Assembly: GCA_017521425.1 (NCBI GenBank) | Contig: JAFXCQ010000008.1 | Location: forward strand, 1 to 64,000 | Direction of reading: 5' to 3' | Length of the DNA: 64,000 nt | Source: Clostridia bacterium | Lineage (GTDB): Bacteria; Bacillota; Clostridia; Oscillospirales; Acutalibacteraceae | Part shown: piece by piece, positions 16,925-27,008 of the stretch | Numbering within the stretch: position 1 is the stretch's first letter | How the letters are laid out: every line of letters begins with the position of its first letter | Notes under the pieces: generated by a model | What the model saw: the letters and a program-made list of their open reading frames with translations, nothing else | The model's database searches: none | What the model was told of the DNA's origin: nothing | Program-made: the position numbers and the translations under genes

Positions 16925-18381
16925 GTTTTTTGGTTTTTACAAGTGTACCTTTTTTGGTTTTATTCATAACTATTTACTTGTTGATTTTAATATTTAATAT
17001 AAAGTGGATTCGTGAAAAGTTTTCTGAAAAAACACAACTTACACTTAAGCACACTATTTTACTTATAGCCAGTTACATTTTTTATGGCTGGTGGGATTAT
17101 AGGTTTTGTTTTTTAATGTTTTTACTTACATTTGTTGCATGGTTGTCAGCAAAGAATATTTATGAAAAGAAACATATAAAACTGTTTACGGTAATCGGTG
17201 TGGTTTTTCCTTTGATGATACTCGGATTTTTTAAATATTTTAATTTCTTTGTTGATTCATTTATTGTCGCATTCGGAGTTGAGACTTCAACTGTGTTGAA
17301 CATAATTCTTCCTGTGGGAATTTCATTTTACACCTTTCAGTCAATGAGTTATACAATTGATGTATTAAGAGGTAGTGTAGCAAGTCACTCATTATTAGAT
17401 GTTTCTTTATACGTTTCGTTTTTTCCGCAATTAGTCGCAGGCCCGATTGTTAAGGCAAATGATTTTATGCCACAGTTAAAAAATAATGAACCACTTAAAT
17501 TAAGTAATTTATCTGAGGGCTTGCAAATTTTTGTGTTTGGTGTATTTAAAAAGATGGTTATATCAGATAACTTGTCTGTATTTGTAGATGATGTTTTTGA
17601 TAAACCACTTGCATTCTCGTCAATAACTGTTATTTTAGCAATAATTTCATATTCTATACAGATATATTGTGATTTTTCTGGCTATTCAGATATGGCAGTA
17701 GGTGTCGCTAAATGTTTTGGATATAATTTCCAGAAGAATTTTGATTTACCATATATTTCAAAGAATGTTACAGAGTTTTGGAAAAGATGGCATATTAGTC
17801 TTTCTTCGTGGTTACAGGAATACCTTTATATTCCACTTGGTGGTAACCGAAAGGGAACTGTGCGCAGATATATAAATCTTTTGCTTACAATGGTTTTAGG
17901 TGGATTGTGGCACGGGGCAAATTATACATTTGTATTCTGGGGATTATTGCATGGTTTAGCATTGTGTATTCATAAAGTTTATTTAAAATTAAGAAAAAGT
18001 AGTAATAAAAACAAAAAAACAAATGTAATAGTTTCTATCGCATCCGTTATTTCAACTTATGTTTTTGTTTGTATTTGTTGGGTATTTTTTCGTGCAGAAA
18101 ACTTTAGCAAAGCAATAGATTTTTTGTCTAAAATGTTTATTTGGAGTGACGGCATAACACAGATTTTCTCATGGACGATTTTCAGCATTGTTGTGTTAAT
18201 TATTGCAACATTTGTTGCTGTTATTAAGTCTAAAAAGGCTGGAGAAAAAACTGTTAGTGGATTTTATCCGTTGCTTGATCTTAGTAAAGTGAGTGGCTTG
18301 GTACTGTTTTTTGTCGAAATTGTTTTCATCGTTATGCTTGCATATACTAACTCAAATCCTTTTATTTACTTCCAGTTCTAA
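16921..18381 (+). CDS. MBOAT-family membrane O-acyltransferase (PatA/AlgI/DltB type)
   Basis: 486 residues with about ten membrane segments. Family landmarks are the FYGWWDYRF start, LPVGISFYTFQSMSYTIDV, FPQLVAGPI, the YCDFSGYSDMAVG block, KNVTEFWKRWHISLSSWL, and the catalytic His in GGLWHGANYTFVFWGLLHG. It transfers acyl (usually acetyl) groups across the membrane to the partner SGNH protein or directly to a polymer. The GTG start sits in GTGA, overlapping the upstream stop, with GAGGA upstream. A terminator follows. Confidence 0.93.
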   Translation: MSFLVFTSVPFLVLFITIYLLILIFNIKWIREKFSEKTQLTLKHTILLIASYIFYGWWDYRFCFLMFLLTFVAWLSAKNIYEKKHIKLFTVIGVVFPLMILGFFKYFNFFVDSFIVAFGVETSTVLNIILPVGISFYTFQSMSYTIDVLRGSVASHSLLDVSLYVSFFPQLVAGPIVKANDFMPQLKNNEPLKLSNLSEGLQIFVFGVFKKMVISDNLSVFVDDVFDKPLAFSSITVILAIISYSIQIYCDFSGYSDMAVGVAKCFGYNFQKNFDLPYISKNVTEFWKRWHISLSSWLQEYLYIPLGGNRKGTVRRYINLLLTMVLGGLWHGANYTFVFWGLLHGLALCIHKVYLKLRKSSNKNKKTNVIVSIASVISTYVFVCICWVFFRAENFSKAIDFLSKMFIWSDGITQIFSWTIFSIVVLIIATFVAVIKSKKAGEKTVSGFYPLLDLSKVSGLVLFFVEIVFIVMLAYTNSNPFIYFQF

Positions 18382-18403
18382 TAAATACTGTATTGTACAA
18401 GTG

Positions 18404-18436
18404 AAAAACCGTCGATTATTTCGGCGGTTTTATTTT
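18404..18436 (+). terminator. Terminator after the MBOAT gene
   Basis: Stem AAAACCGTCGA (18405-18415) with TCGGCGGTTTT (18421-18431, one G-U pair), followed by ATTTTG. Confidence 0.85.
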
Positions 18437-18553
18437 GTGTTTTGTATTATTTTATGAAAACAAATCATAATAATGATTATAATTTGACGAATTTATCGGC
18501 TTTTAGCAAAAATGTTTTTTATAAAAACAATTTTGCATTACAGTCATTGAAAG

Positions 18554-18647
18554 GATTATAGTCGAATTTTCAAAGAAAATTCGATGCCAAATATATGATT
18601 TGGTATCGAAACAGTGTAAAAATACACTGTTTCGACTAACTATAATC
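18554..18647. repeat. 94-nt four-way-junction (cloverleaf) inverted-repeat element
   Basis: An outer stem GATTATAG/CTATAATC (18554-18561 with 18640-18647) encloses three back-to-back hairpins. They are a 9-bp stem with CAAAG loop (18562-18584), an 8-bp stem with one G-U pair (18585-18605), and a 13-bp perfect stem with AAAA loop (18606-18635). There are no unpaired bases between the hairpins. The ends also form a TIR (GATTATAGTCGAA against GATTATAGTTAGTCGAA). It lies in the 435-bp gap before groES; a second AT-rich inverted repeat (about 18509-18535) precedes it. It could be a MITE-like repeat or a small RNA. Confidence 0.6.
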
Positions 18648-18711
18648 GTTATAAATAATGTTACCTAATTGTAAATTTAAGGAAAAGGAGTAAAAAACTT
18701 TTCAAAACCCC

Positions 18712-18740
18712 TTGATTTTTTACTTAAAAGGTATTATTAT
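18712..18740 (+). promoter_or_regulatory. Sigma-A promoter of groESL
   Basis: TTGATT (18712-18717), a 17-bp spacer and TATTAT (18735-18740), immediately upstream of the CIRCE operator. Confidence 0.85.
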
Positions 18741-18744
18741 ACTT

Positions 18745-18771
18745 TTAGCACTCAAATTAAGAGAGTGCTAA
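18745..18771 (+). promoter_or_regulatory. CIRCE operator (HrcA binding site)
   Basis: TTAGCACTC-N9-GAGTGCTAA, a perfect match to the CIRCE consensus, placed directly after the -10 box. It implies heat-shock control by the HrcA repressor. Confidence 0.97.
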
Positions 18772-18786
18772 ACACAAGAAAAGTAA

Positions 18787-19101
<315 letters not shown>

Positions 19102-19136
19102 TTAACTTTATATTACAATTTAATTTTAAGGAGTAA

Positions 19137-20783
<1,647 letters not shown>

Positions 20784-20805
20784 TCATATAATTTTTGCGC
20801 AGAAC

Positions 20806-20837
20806 AAAAAGCACTACTTTTATAGTAGTGCTTTTTT
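20806..20837 (+). terminator. Terminator of groESL
   Basis: Stem GCACTACT/AGTAGTGC (20811-20818 with 20824-20831), flanked by an A-run and followed by TTTTTT. Confidence 0.93.
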
Positions 20838-20940
20838 ACTTGCCTTTTTACCCACTCGTAGTATCTTTATACAGCTTCGGGGTAAAAAACGAGTTCTGCA
20901 TCAAAATTTATTATGATTAACAATCATTCATAGAAACATC

Positions 20941-20989
20941 ATAAAAAACAACTCACCATAGATTCGTTACGAGTCTATAGTGAGTTGTT
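20941..20989 (-). terminator. Terminator of the MATE gene (possibly bidirectional)
   Basis: A long imperfect hairpin with AACAACTCAC/GTGAGTTGTT at its base (20947-20956, 20980-20989) and a partly paired centre (ATAGA/TCTAT). Six T follow leftward, and CTGTTTTTT follows rightward. Confidence 0.85.
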
Positions 20990-20996
20990 CTGTTTT

Positions 20997-22355
20997 TTAT
21001 TTCCTAATTCCTGATTTCTTCAAGATCTGCTTCCTTACTATAAAATAACACACAAAAAGAACCACGAATGTAATGGTCCACGAAATCGGGTACGCGTAGT
21101 AAAGGTATATAAGTGTCGGGTTTTTGGGAAAAAATGCGAAGATCCAGAGAATACGAAGTCCGCAACCGCCTAAAAGAGAAACTAACATTGGTAAGAAAGA
21201 TTTACCCATACCCCTTAACTGACCTGCACCTACATCCATAAGCGAGCAGAAGAAATAGAATGGTAAAATAAGAGTTAATCTTTGGGCGCCGATTTCAATA
21301 ACTGCAGGGTCTGTTGAGAAAATGCCTACAAGAAAATCTTTAAACACAACACCTAAAGCTCCCATCCCGCCACCGATAACAATTGTGAGTACAATGCAAC
21401 GTAAATAAATTTTGTTGAAATTCTCGTATTTTTTTGCACCGTAGTTTTGTGAGGAAAAAGTCATAGTTGTCTGCGAAATTGCGTTTGTACAGGTGTAAAT
21501 CAACGAGTCAATATTTGAACTTGCCGCAATACCCGCCATAGCAACAGAACCGAATGAATTGACAGTTGTCTGAATTATAACATTTGAAACTGAAAAAAGA
21601 GAGTTCTGAATACCTGCAGGAATACCAACATAAAGAATTCTTTTAAGTTCTTCTTTATGAAAGCGCAATTTTTTAATGTCTAATTTACAGGCATTTTTCA
21701 TTTTAAAAAGAACAATAACAATAATAGTTGCAGAGATATATTGTGAAACTATTGTAGCAATAGCAACACCCGCAACGCTCATATTGAATTTGATGACGAG
21801 AATTAAATTAAGAACGATGTTTACAATACCTGAAAGCGAAAGAATCAAGAGAGGTTTTTTAGTGTCACCTGTTGCTCTAACAATACTTGCACCGAAGTTA
21901 AAGACCATACCCGCAGGGGCGCCTAAAAAGAATATTTGTAAATAAAGTTTAGAAAGTGGTAAAACATCTTCGGGTGAATCCATCATAACAAGAAGCTGTT
22001 CTGAAAAAACAAAACCAAAGATAGCAACAAAAATACCGCTCAAAATGCTTAAAAGCATAGCAGAGTGAACGCATCTTTTTACCGAGTTTTCATCACGTGC
22101 GCCAATATATTTTGCGGTCATAACACCAGAACCCATTGACATACCTAAAAATATATTTAATATAAGATGGACAAGTGAACCTGTTGCACCAACTGCCGCG
22201 AGTGCAGTACCACCCGCAAAACGACCAACAACAATAACATCGGCGGTGTTATAAATCATTTGTAAAAGACCTGTTAACACAAGGGGCAAAGAAAATCTTA
22301 AAATTTTCTTTAAAAACGGGCCATTTGTCATATCTAAAGAATATTTTGAAGCCAT
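20997..22355 (-). CDS. MATE-family multidrug/organic cation efflux transporter
   Basis: About 452 residues with twelve predicted membrane helices in two homologous halves. The N-terminal MTNGPFLKKILRFSLPLVLTG, AVGATGSLVHLILN and TKKPLLILSLSGIVNIVLN are typical of the Clostridial NorM/DinF-like MATE group. It exports drugs or metabolites in exchange for Na+ or H+. ATG 22355 follows AAAGGA; the TTG at 22364 lies too near that site. The final codons run into a CCTAATTCCTGATT string shared with an intergenic repeat at 51242, so the last few residues may have come from repeat insertion. Confidence 0.92.
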   Translation of the reverse strand: MASKYSLDMTNGPFLKKILRFSLPLVLTGLLQMIYNTADVIVVGRFAGGTALAAVGATGSLVHLILNIFLGMSMGSGVMTAKYIGARDENSVKRCVHSAMLLSILSGIFVAIFGFVFSEQLLVMMDSPEDVLPLSKLYLQIFFLGAPAGMVFNFGASIVRATGDTKKPLLILSLSGIVNIVLNLILVIKFNMSVAGVAIATIVSQYISATIIVIVLFKMKNACKLDIKKLRFHKEELKRILYVGIPAGIQNSLFSVSNVIIQTTVNSFGSVAMAGIAASSNIDSLIYTCTNAISQTTMTFSSQNYGAKKYENFNKIYLRCIVLTIVIGGGMGALGVVFKDFLVGIFSTDPAVIEIGAQRLTLILPFYFFCSLMDVGAGQLRGMGKSFLPMLVSLLGGCGLRILWIFAFFPKNPTLIYLYYAYPISWTITFVVLFVCYFIVRKQILKKSGIRK

Positions 22356-22427
22356 TTTTTCCAATTCCTTTCAAAAATCTGCAAGTATTATACTCTTTAA
22401 ATATGAATTTGTCATTAGTCAAATTTA

Positions 22428-22456
22428 TTGACTTTTAGTAGCATTTTAGTTATAAT
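22428..22456 (+). promoter_or_regulatory. Sigma-A promoter of the hydrogenase maturation operon
   Basis: TTGACT (22428-22433), a 17-bp spacer and TATAAT (22451-22456). It gives a leader of about 140 bases before the first gene. Confidence 0.85.
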
Positions 22457-22510
22457 TTAGTTACAAATCCTGACACAAAGAAATTTTTTCTGACTGAAAG
22501 GTGTTATAAA

Positions 22511-22586
22511 TAAGAGTTGAGTAATGTTTTAAGCATTGCTTATGTTATCTTGTATTATAGCACCCTTTGTGGTGCTTTTATTTTTT
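22511..22586 (+). promoter_or_regulatory. Leader with terminator-like hairpin (possible attenuator) of the hyd operon
   Basis: A 7-bp hairpin (about 22519-22540, AGTAATG/CATTGCT) is followed by AGCACC-CTTTGT-GGTGCT (22559-22576) and TTTATTTTTT. The second is a plausible intrinsic terminator between the promoter and the first gene. It could be a regulated attenuator, or the end of a small RNA. Confidence 0.5.
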
Positions 22587-22602
22587 GAAAGGTTTTTATT
22601 TT

Positions 22603-22863
22603 ATGGAAACAAGAGTAGCAGTTTTAGCAATTATAGTTGAAAATACGGAATCTGTTGAAGAATTAAACAAAACTTTACACGAGTATGGTAATTTTATCAT
22701 TGGCAGAATGGGTCTTCCTTACAGAGAAAAGGGAATTCACATTGTTTCTGTAGCAATAGATGCTCCACAAGATAAAATTTCTGCGTTAGCTGGTAAAGTC
22801 GGAAAAATTGATGGAATAAGTGTAAAAACTGCATATTCAAATGTGACAGGGGCAGCAGAATGA
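22603..22863 (+). CDS. TM1266-like iron-only hydrogenase system regulator (ACT-like)
   Basis: 86 residues of the small ACT/NikR-like family annotated as putative iron-only hydrogenase system regulator. Typical pieces are METRVAVLAIIVEN, LHEYGNFIIGRMGLPYREKG, HIVSVAIDAPQDKISALAGK and the C-terminal VKTAYS. The exact role is not established. ATG 22603 is used because upstream codons read through the leader hairpin and the family begins here. Its stop overlaps hydE by four bases, so it is coupled to the maturases. Confidence 0.88.
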   Translation: METRVAVLAIIVENTESVEELNKTLHEYGNFIIGRMGLPYREKGIHIVSVAIDAPQDKISALAGKVGKIDGISVKTAYSNVTGAAE

Positions 22864-23906
22864 CAGAAAAAGCAAAAAAAATAATAGATTTTTTATCAAA
22901 AAATCATTATTTAACCGAAGAAGAATATTTATTTTTAATTAAAAACCGTAATGAAGAAATGGCTGAATATTTAAGGCAAAAGGCAGACGAAGCAAGAAAA
23001 AATATTTATGCCAATAAAGTTTTTATTCGCGGTTTAATTGAAATAAGCAATATCTGTAAAAATGATTGCTACTACTGCGGAATAAGAAGCAGCAATAAAA
23101 ATTGCGAAAGATATAAATTAAGTGAAAAAGATATTTTATCTTGTTGTGAAAATGGCTATAAATTAGGCTTTCGCACCTTCGTTTTGCAAGGTGGCGAAGG
23201 GGTGTTTCCAATAGATTTTATTTGCGATATTGTAAAGAAAATCAAAGAAAAATATCCTGACTCAGCAGTAACACTTTCGCTTGGTGAATATCAAAAATCC
23301 GATTATGAAAAAATGAAAAATGCCGGAGCAGACAGATATTTATTAAGACACGAAACAATCTGTAAAGCTCATTATGAAAAGCTTCACCCACAAAATATGT
23401 CTTTTGACAACAGGTTAAGATGTCTGAATGATTTAAAAGAACTTAAATTTCAGGTTGGCTCAGGTTTCTTGGTCGGCTCGCCTTATCAGAGTGAAGAAAT
23501 TATTGCAAAAGAGTTTAAATTTATAGAAGAATTTTCACCCCAGATGTGTGGAATTGGTCCGTTTATACCACAAAAAGACACACCTTTTAAAGATGAAAAG
23601 TCGGGTACTGCAGAAGAAACTGCGTACTATCTTTCAATTATAAGACTTATAAAACCAAATATTTTACTACCTGCTACAACTGCACTCGGCACAATAAAAG
23701 AGGGTGGCAGAGAGTTGGGAATTATTTCGGGTGCAAATGTTGTAATGCCAAATCTTTCACCTGAAACAGAGAGAAAAAAATATGCTCTTTACGACAATAA
23801 GCTTGCAACGGGTGTTGAGTCAGCGGAGCAAATTGAAAAATTAAAAATGCAAATGCAAAAAATCGGTTACGAAATAGTTTGTGACCGTGGTGATATTAAA
23901 GAATAA
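22860..23906 (+). CDS. hydE: [FeFe]-hydrogenase H-cluster radical SAM maturase HydE
   Basis: 348 residues. The radical-SAM cluster motif CKNDCYYC gives Cys66, Cys70 and Cys73 (CX3CX2C), within ISNICKNDCYYCGIR. A BATS-type C-terminal part (MPNLSPETERKKYALYDNK) completes the TIM barrel. HydE helps build the dithiomethylamine-bridged di-iron subcluster of [FeFe]-hydrogenase. It is in an operon with hydG and hydF and a regulator. No hydrogenase structural gene is in the window. Confidence 0.95.
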   Translation: MTEKAKKIIDFLSKNHYLTEEEYLFLIKNRNEEMAEYLRQKADEARKNIYANKVFIRGLIEISNICKNDCYYCGIRSSNKNCERYKLSEKDILSCCENGYKLGFRTFVLQGGEGVFPIDFICDIVKKIKEKYPDSAVTLSLGEYQKSDYEKMKNAGADRYLLRHETICKAHYEKLHPQNMSFDNRLRCLNDLKELKFQVGSGFLVGSPYQSEEIIAKEFKFIEEFSPQMCGIGPFIPQKDTPFKDEKSGTAEETAYYLSIIRLIKPNILLPATTALGTIKEGGRELGIISGANVVMPNLSPETERKKYALYDNKLATGVESAEQIEKLKMQMQKIGYEIVCDRGDIKE

Positions 23907-23919
23907 AGGAAGTAGCAAA

Positions 23920-25368
23920 ATGGCAGAATACAATGTAAAATCTTTAAAGGCAGAAGAATTTATTTCAGACGGAGAAATTTTAGAAACAATAAAATATGCT
24001 GAAGAAAACAAAAATAATATTGAGTTAATTAACAGTATTTTAGAAAAAGCAAGACCTAAAAAAACAGAAAATGGCACAGTCTGTGCAGGGCTTAATCACA
24101 GAGAAGCGTCAGTTTTACTTGCTTGTGAAAACGAAGAAATTATTGAAAAAATGTATGCGTTAGCAAGAGAAATCAAACAGACCTTTTATGGCAACAGAAT
24201 TGTTATGTTCGCACCTTTGTATCTTTCAAATTACTGTGTGAATGGTTGTGTTTACTGCCCTTATCATATGCAGAACAAACACATTGCAAGAAAAAAATTA
24301 ACACAGGAAGAAGTAAAGGCAGAGGTTATAGCTTTGCAGGATATGGGACACAAAAGACTTGCTATTGAAGCAGGAGAAGACCCTAAAAACAACCCGATTG
24401 AATATATCTTAGAGTGCATTGACACCATCTACTCAATTAAGCACAAAAACGGTGCTATAAGAAGGGTTAATGTGAATATTGCCGCAACAACAGTTGAAAA
24501 TTACAGAAAACTCAAGGATGCGGGAATTGGTACATATATTCTCTTTCAAGAAACATATCATAAAGAAAGCTACGAAGAATTGCACCCGACTGGTCCTAAA
24601 CACAATTATGCTTACCATACCGAAGCTATGGATAGAGCAATGGAGGGCGGTATTGATGATGTCGGCTTGGGTGTGCTTTTCGGTCTTGAAAAATATAAAT
24701 ATGAATTTGCAGGACTATTAATGCACGCAGAACACCTCGAAGCAGTTCACGGTGTAGGTCCGCACACAATAAGCGTTCCAAGATTAAAAAGAGCAGATGA
24801 TATTGACCCTGACCAGTTCGATAATGGTTTGGCAGACGATATTTTTGAAAAAATCATTGCTTGCATAAGAATTGCAGTTCCATATACAGGTATGATTATT
24901 TCTACAAGAGAAAGTCAGGAGGTTCGTGAAAGAGTTTTAGAACTCGGTGTTTCACAAATCAGTGGTGCTTCAAGAACTTCAGTAGGTGGTTATACAGAAG
25001 AAGAACGTCCACACGATTCTGAACAATTTGATGTCTCTGACCAGAGAACACTTGATGAAGTTGTAAATTGGCTTATGAAAAATGGTCATATTCCGTCATT
25101 CTGCACCGCTTGTTACCGTGAGGGCAGAACAGGTGACAGATTTATGAGCCTTTGTAAAACAGGTCAGATTATAAACTGTTGTCACCCGAATGCTTTAATG
25201 ACTCTTACAGAGTATCTCGTTGACTATGCAAGTGAAGATACAAAGAAAATCGGCTTTGAGCTTATAGATAAGGAATTAGAAAAAGTATCTAACCCGAAAG
25301 CAAAAGAATTAGCAAAGCAGAATGTTATTGATATAAAAGCATCTAACAGACGCGATTTCAGGTTTTAA
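23920..25368 (+). CDS. hydG: [FeFe]-hydrogenase H-cluster radical SAM maturase HydG
   Basis: About 482 residues. It is a tyrosine lyase giving the CO and CN- ligands of the H-cluster. The radical-SAM motif CVNGCVYC gives Cys106, Cys110 and Cys113. The C-terminal CTACYREGRTGDRFMSLC and INCCHPNAL carry the second, dangler-iron-bearing cluster. ATG 23920 (MAEYNVKSLKAEEF) follows AAGGAAG and clears the hydE stop by 13 bases, whereas a longer frame from 23881 would overlap hydE. Full-length and intact. Confidence 0.96.
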   Translation: MAEYNVKSLKAEEFISDGEILETIKYAEENKNNIELINSILEKARPKKTENGTVCAGLNHREASVLLACENEEIIEKMYALAREIKQTFYGNRIVMFAPLYLSNYCVNGCVYCPYHMQNKHIARKKLTQEEVKAEVIALQDMGHKRLAIEAGEDPKNNPIEYILECIDTIYSIKHKNGAIRRVNVNIAATTVENYRKLKDAGIGTYILFQETYHKESYEELHPTGPKHNYAYHTEAMDRAMEGGIDDVGLGVLFGLEKYKYEFAGLLMHAEHLEAVHGVGPHTISVPRLKRADDIDPDQFDNGLADDIFEKIIACIRIAVPYTGMIISTRESQEVRERVLELGVSQISGASRTSVGGYTEEERPHDSEQFDVSDQRTLDEVVNWLMKNGHIPSFCTACYREGRTGDRFMSLCKTGQIINCCHPNALMTLTEYLVDYASEDTKKIGFELIDKELEKVSNPKAKELAKQNVIDIKASNRRDFRF

Positions 25369-25383
25369 TCAGGAGAATTTAAA

Positions 25384-26568
25384 ATGAGTTTAAACGAAAA
25401 AGTTTCAGCCGAAAGACTTCATATTGCATTTTTCGGACTTCGTAACGCGGGTAAATCAAGTGTTGTAAATGCGGTAACAAATCAGGAACTTTCGGTTGTT
25501 TCAGATGTTAAAGGCACTACAACCGATCCCGTAAAAAAGGCGATGGAATTATTGCCTGTAGGTCCTGTTGTGATAATTGATACCGCGGGTATTGATGACG
25601 AGGGCGATTTGGGAAAACTTCGTGTCGAAAAAACGAGAAAAATACTAAACAAAACGGATGTTGCAATTCTTGTAGTTGATGCTTTAAAGGGCAAAAAACA
25701 AGAAGATTTGAACTTGATAGAAGATTTCAAAAAACGAAATATTCCGTATATTGTAGCATTCAATAAATGTGATTTAATAACAGAAAAGCAAGAATTGAAA
25801 GAAAACGAAATTTATGTAAGTGCAAAAGAAAATATAAACATAAATGAGTTGAAAGAGCTAATTGGTAAATTGAGTAATCCAGAAACTGAAGAAAAAACTC
25901 TTTTAGGTGATATTATAAACTTAGGGGACACAGTAGTTTTAGTTACACCAATAGATTCTTCTGCACCAAAAGGCAGACTTATTCTGCCACAACAACAGAC
26001 AATCCGTGAGCTTTTAGACATTGGTGCAACTGTTGTAGTAACAAAGGATACAGAGTTAGAAGAGACTCTTCAAAAATTGAAAAATCCGCCGACACTTGTA
26101 ATAACTGATTCACAAGCCTTTAAAAAAGTGAGTGCAATTGTGCCTGAAAATGTAGAGTTAACTTCATTTTCAATTCTCTTTGCCCGTTATAAAGGAGAAT
26201 TATGGGGTGCAGTAAATGGTGCAGATGAATTAGATAATTTACAAGATGGTGATTATGTTTTGGTTTCTGAGGGATGCACCCATCACAGACAATGTGGTGA
26301 TATAGGTACAGAAAAATTGCCAAATTGGATTAAAAAATACACCAATAAAAATATAAACTTTGATTTTACATCCGGTAGCGATTTTCCTGATAATTTAAAA
26401 AAATATAAGCTTATAATTCATTGTGGCGCGTGTATGCTTACCGAAAGAGAAATGAAATCTCGTATTGCAATTTCAGGAGAACAACAAGTTCCTATTTCAA
26501 ATTACGGAATAATAATTGCAAAAATTAACGGAATACTGGAAAGAGCAACAACTCCGCTACACTCTTAA
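25384..26568 (+). CDS. hydF: [FeFe]-hydrogenase H-cluster maturation GTPase HydF
   Basis: 394 residues. The N-terminal Era/TrmE-like GTPase domain has P-loop GLRNAGKSS (about 18-26), TDPVKKAMEL, DTAG, and the NKCD guanine motif. The middle is a dimerisation region. The C-terminal cluster-binding domain has the HydF signature CTHH... and HCGACM. HydF is the scaffold that receives the di-iron precursor made by HydE and HydG and hands it to the hydrogenase. CAGGAG precedes the ATG. Last gene of the operon. Confidence 0.96.
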   Translation: MSLNEKVSAERLHIAFFGLRNAGKSSVVNAVTNQELSVVSDVKGTTTDPVKKAMELLPVGPVVIIDTAGIDDEGDLGKLRVEKTRKILNKTDVAILVVDALKGKKQEDLNLIEDFKKRNIPYIVAFNKCDLITEKQELKENEIYVSAKENININELKELIGKLSNPETEEKTLLGDIINLGDTVVLVTPIDSSAPKGRLILPQQQTIRELLDIGATVVVTKDTELEETLQKLKNPPTLVITDSQAFKKVSAIVPENVELTSFSILFARYKGELWGAVNGADELDNLQDGDYVLVSEGCTHHRQCGDIGTEKLPNWIKKYTNKNINFDFTSGSDFPDNLKKYKLIIHCGACMLTEREMKSRIAISGEQQVPISNYGIIIAKINGILERATTPLHS

Positions 26569-26931
26569 AAATTGAGAATTGAGAATGGAAAATTGAAAAT
26601 TGCGGGACCTGCGGTCGGCATTGTAAATTGAATAATAAAAAGATAAGTACTATCATTTAAAGTTTTTTGTAAACTGAAAATGATAGTACTTGTTTATTTA
26701 ATCGACAAATAATTTTAATCGGCTTTGCCCCTCAATTTCTTGCAACTTAACACTTACAACTGAACTAATAACTGACTTACTGACCAATGGTACAAATGAT
26801 AGAATGTAGTATTTTTTAAAAATAATTTAAACAGGAATCGTCGTTAATTGACACTATTTCCTATTTCCTGCTTTCTGTTTCCTTTAAAAAATTTGCTAAA
26901 TGTAATATTCTTTTTTTGGAAAAAATGTGCA
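26569..26931. repeat. Intergenic repeat cluster downstream of hydF
   Basis: No gene. AATTGAGAATT-type short repeats (26570-26602), a CGGGACCT block (26603), a 14-bp perfect hairpin (26645-26658 with 26678-26691; it may end hyd transcription), the 16-mer TACAAATGATAGAATG (26791-26806) and CCTATTTCCTG-type repeats (about 26859-26880). Several of these blocks recur at 51139-51268, so it is a dispersed repeat family. Confidence 0.6.
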
Positions 26932-26960
26932 TTGTCATATAAAAAAATGAGTTGTATAAT
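26932..26960 (+). promoter_or_regulatory. Sigma-A promoter of the large secreted protein
   Basis: TTGTCA (26932-26937), a 17-bp spacer and TATAAT (26955-26960). It rules out translation from an ATG at 26952 and supports ATG 27009. Confidence 0.8.
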
Positions 26961-27008
26961 AACATTGTATGGTACTGTGTGCCAGAATTTAAAAATGGAG
27001 ATGATGAA

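Noticed and set aside
26952-27008. Upstream ATG extension of the large secreted protein
   Set aside because: It overlaps the promoter -10 box and would hide the signal peptide; ATG 27009 has a ribosome site.
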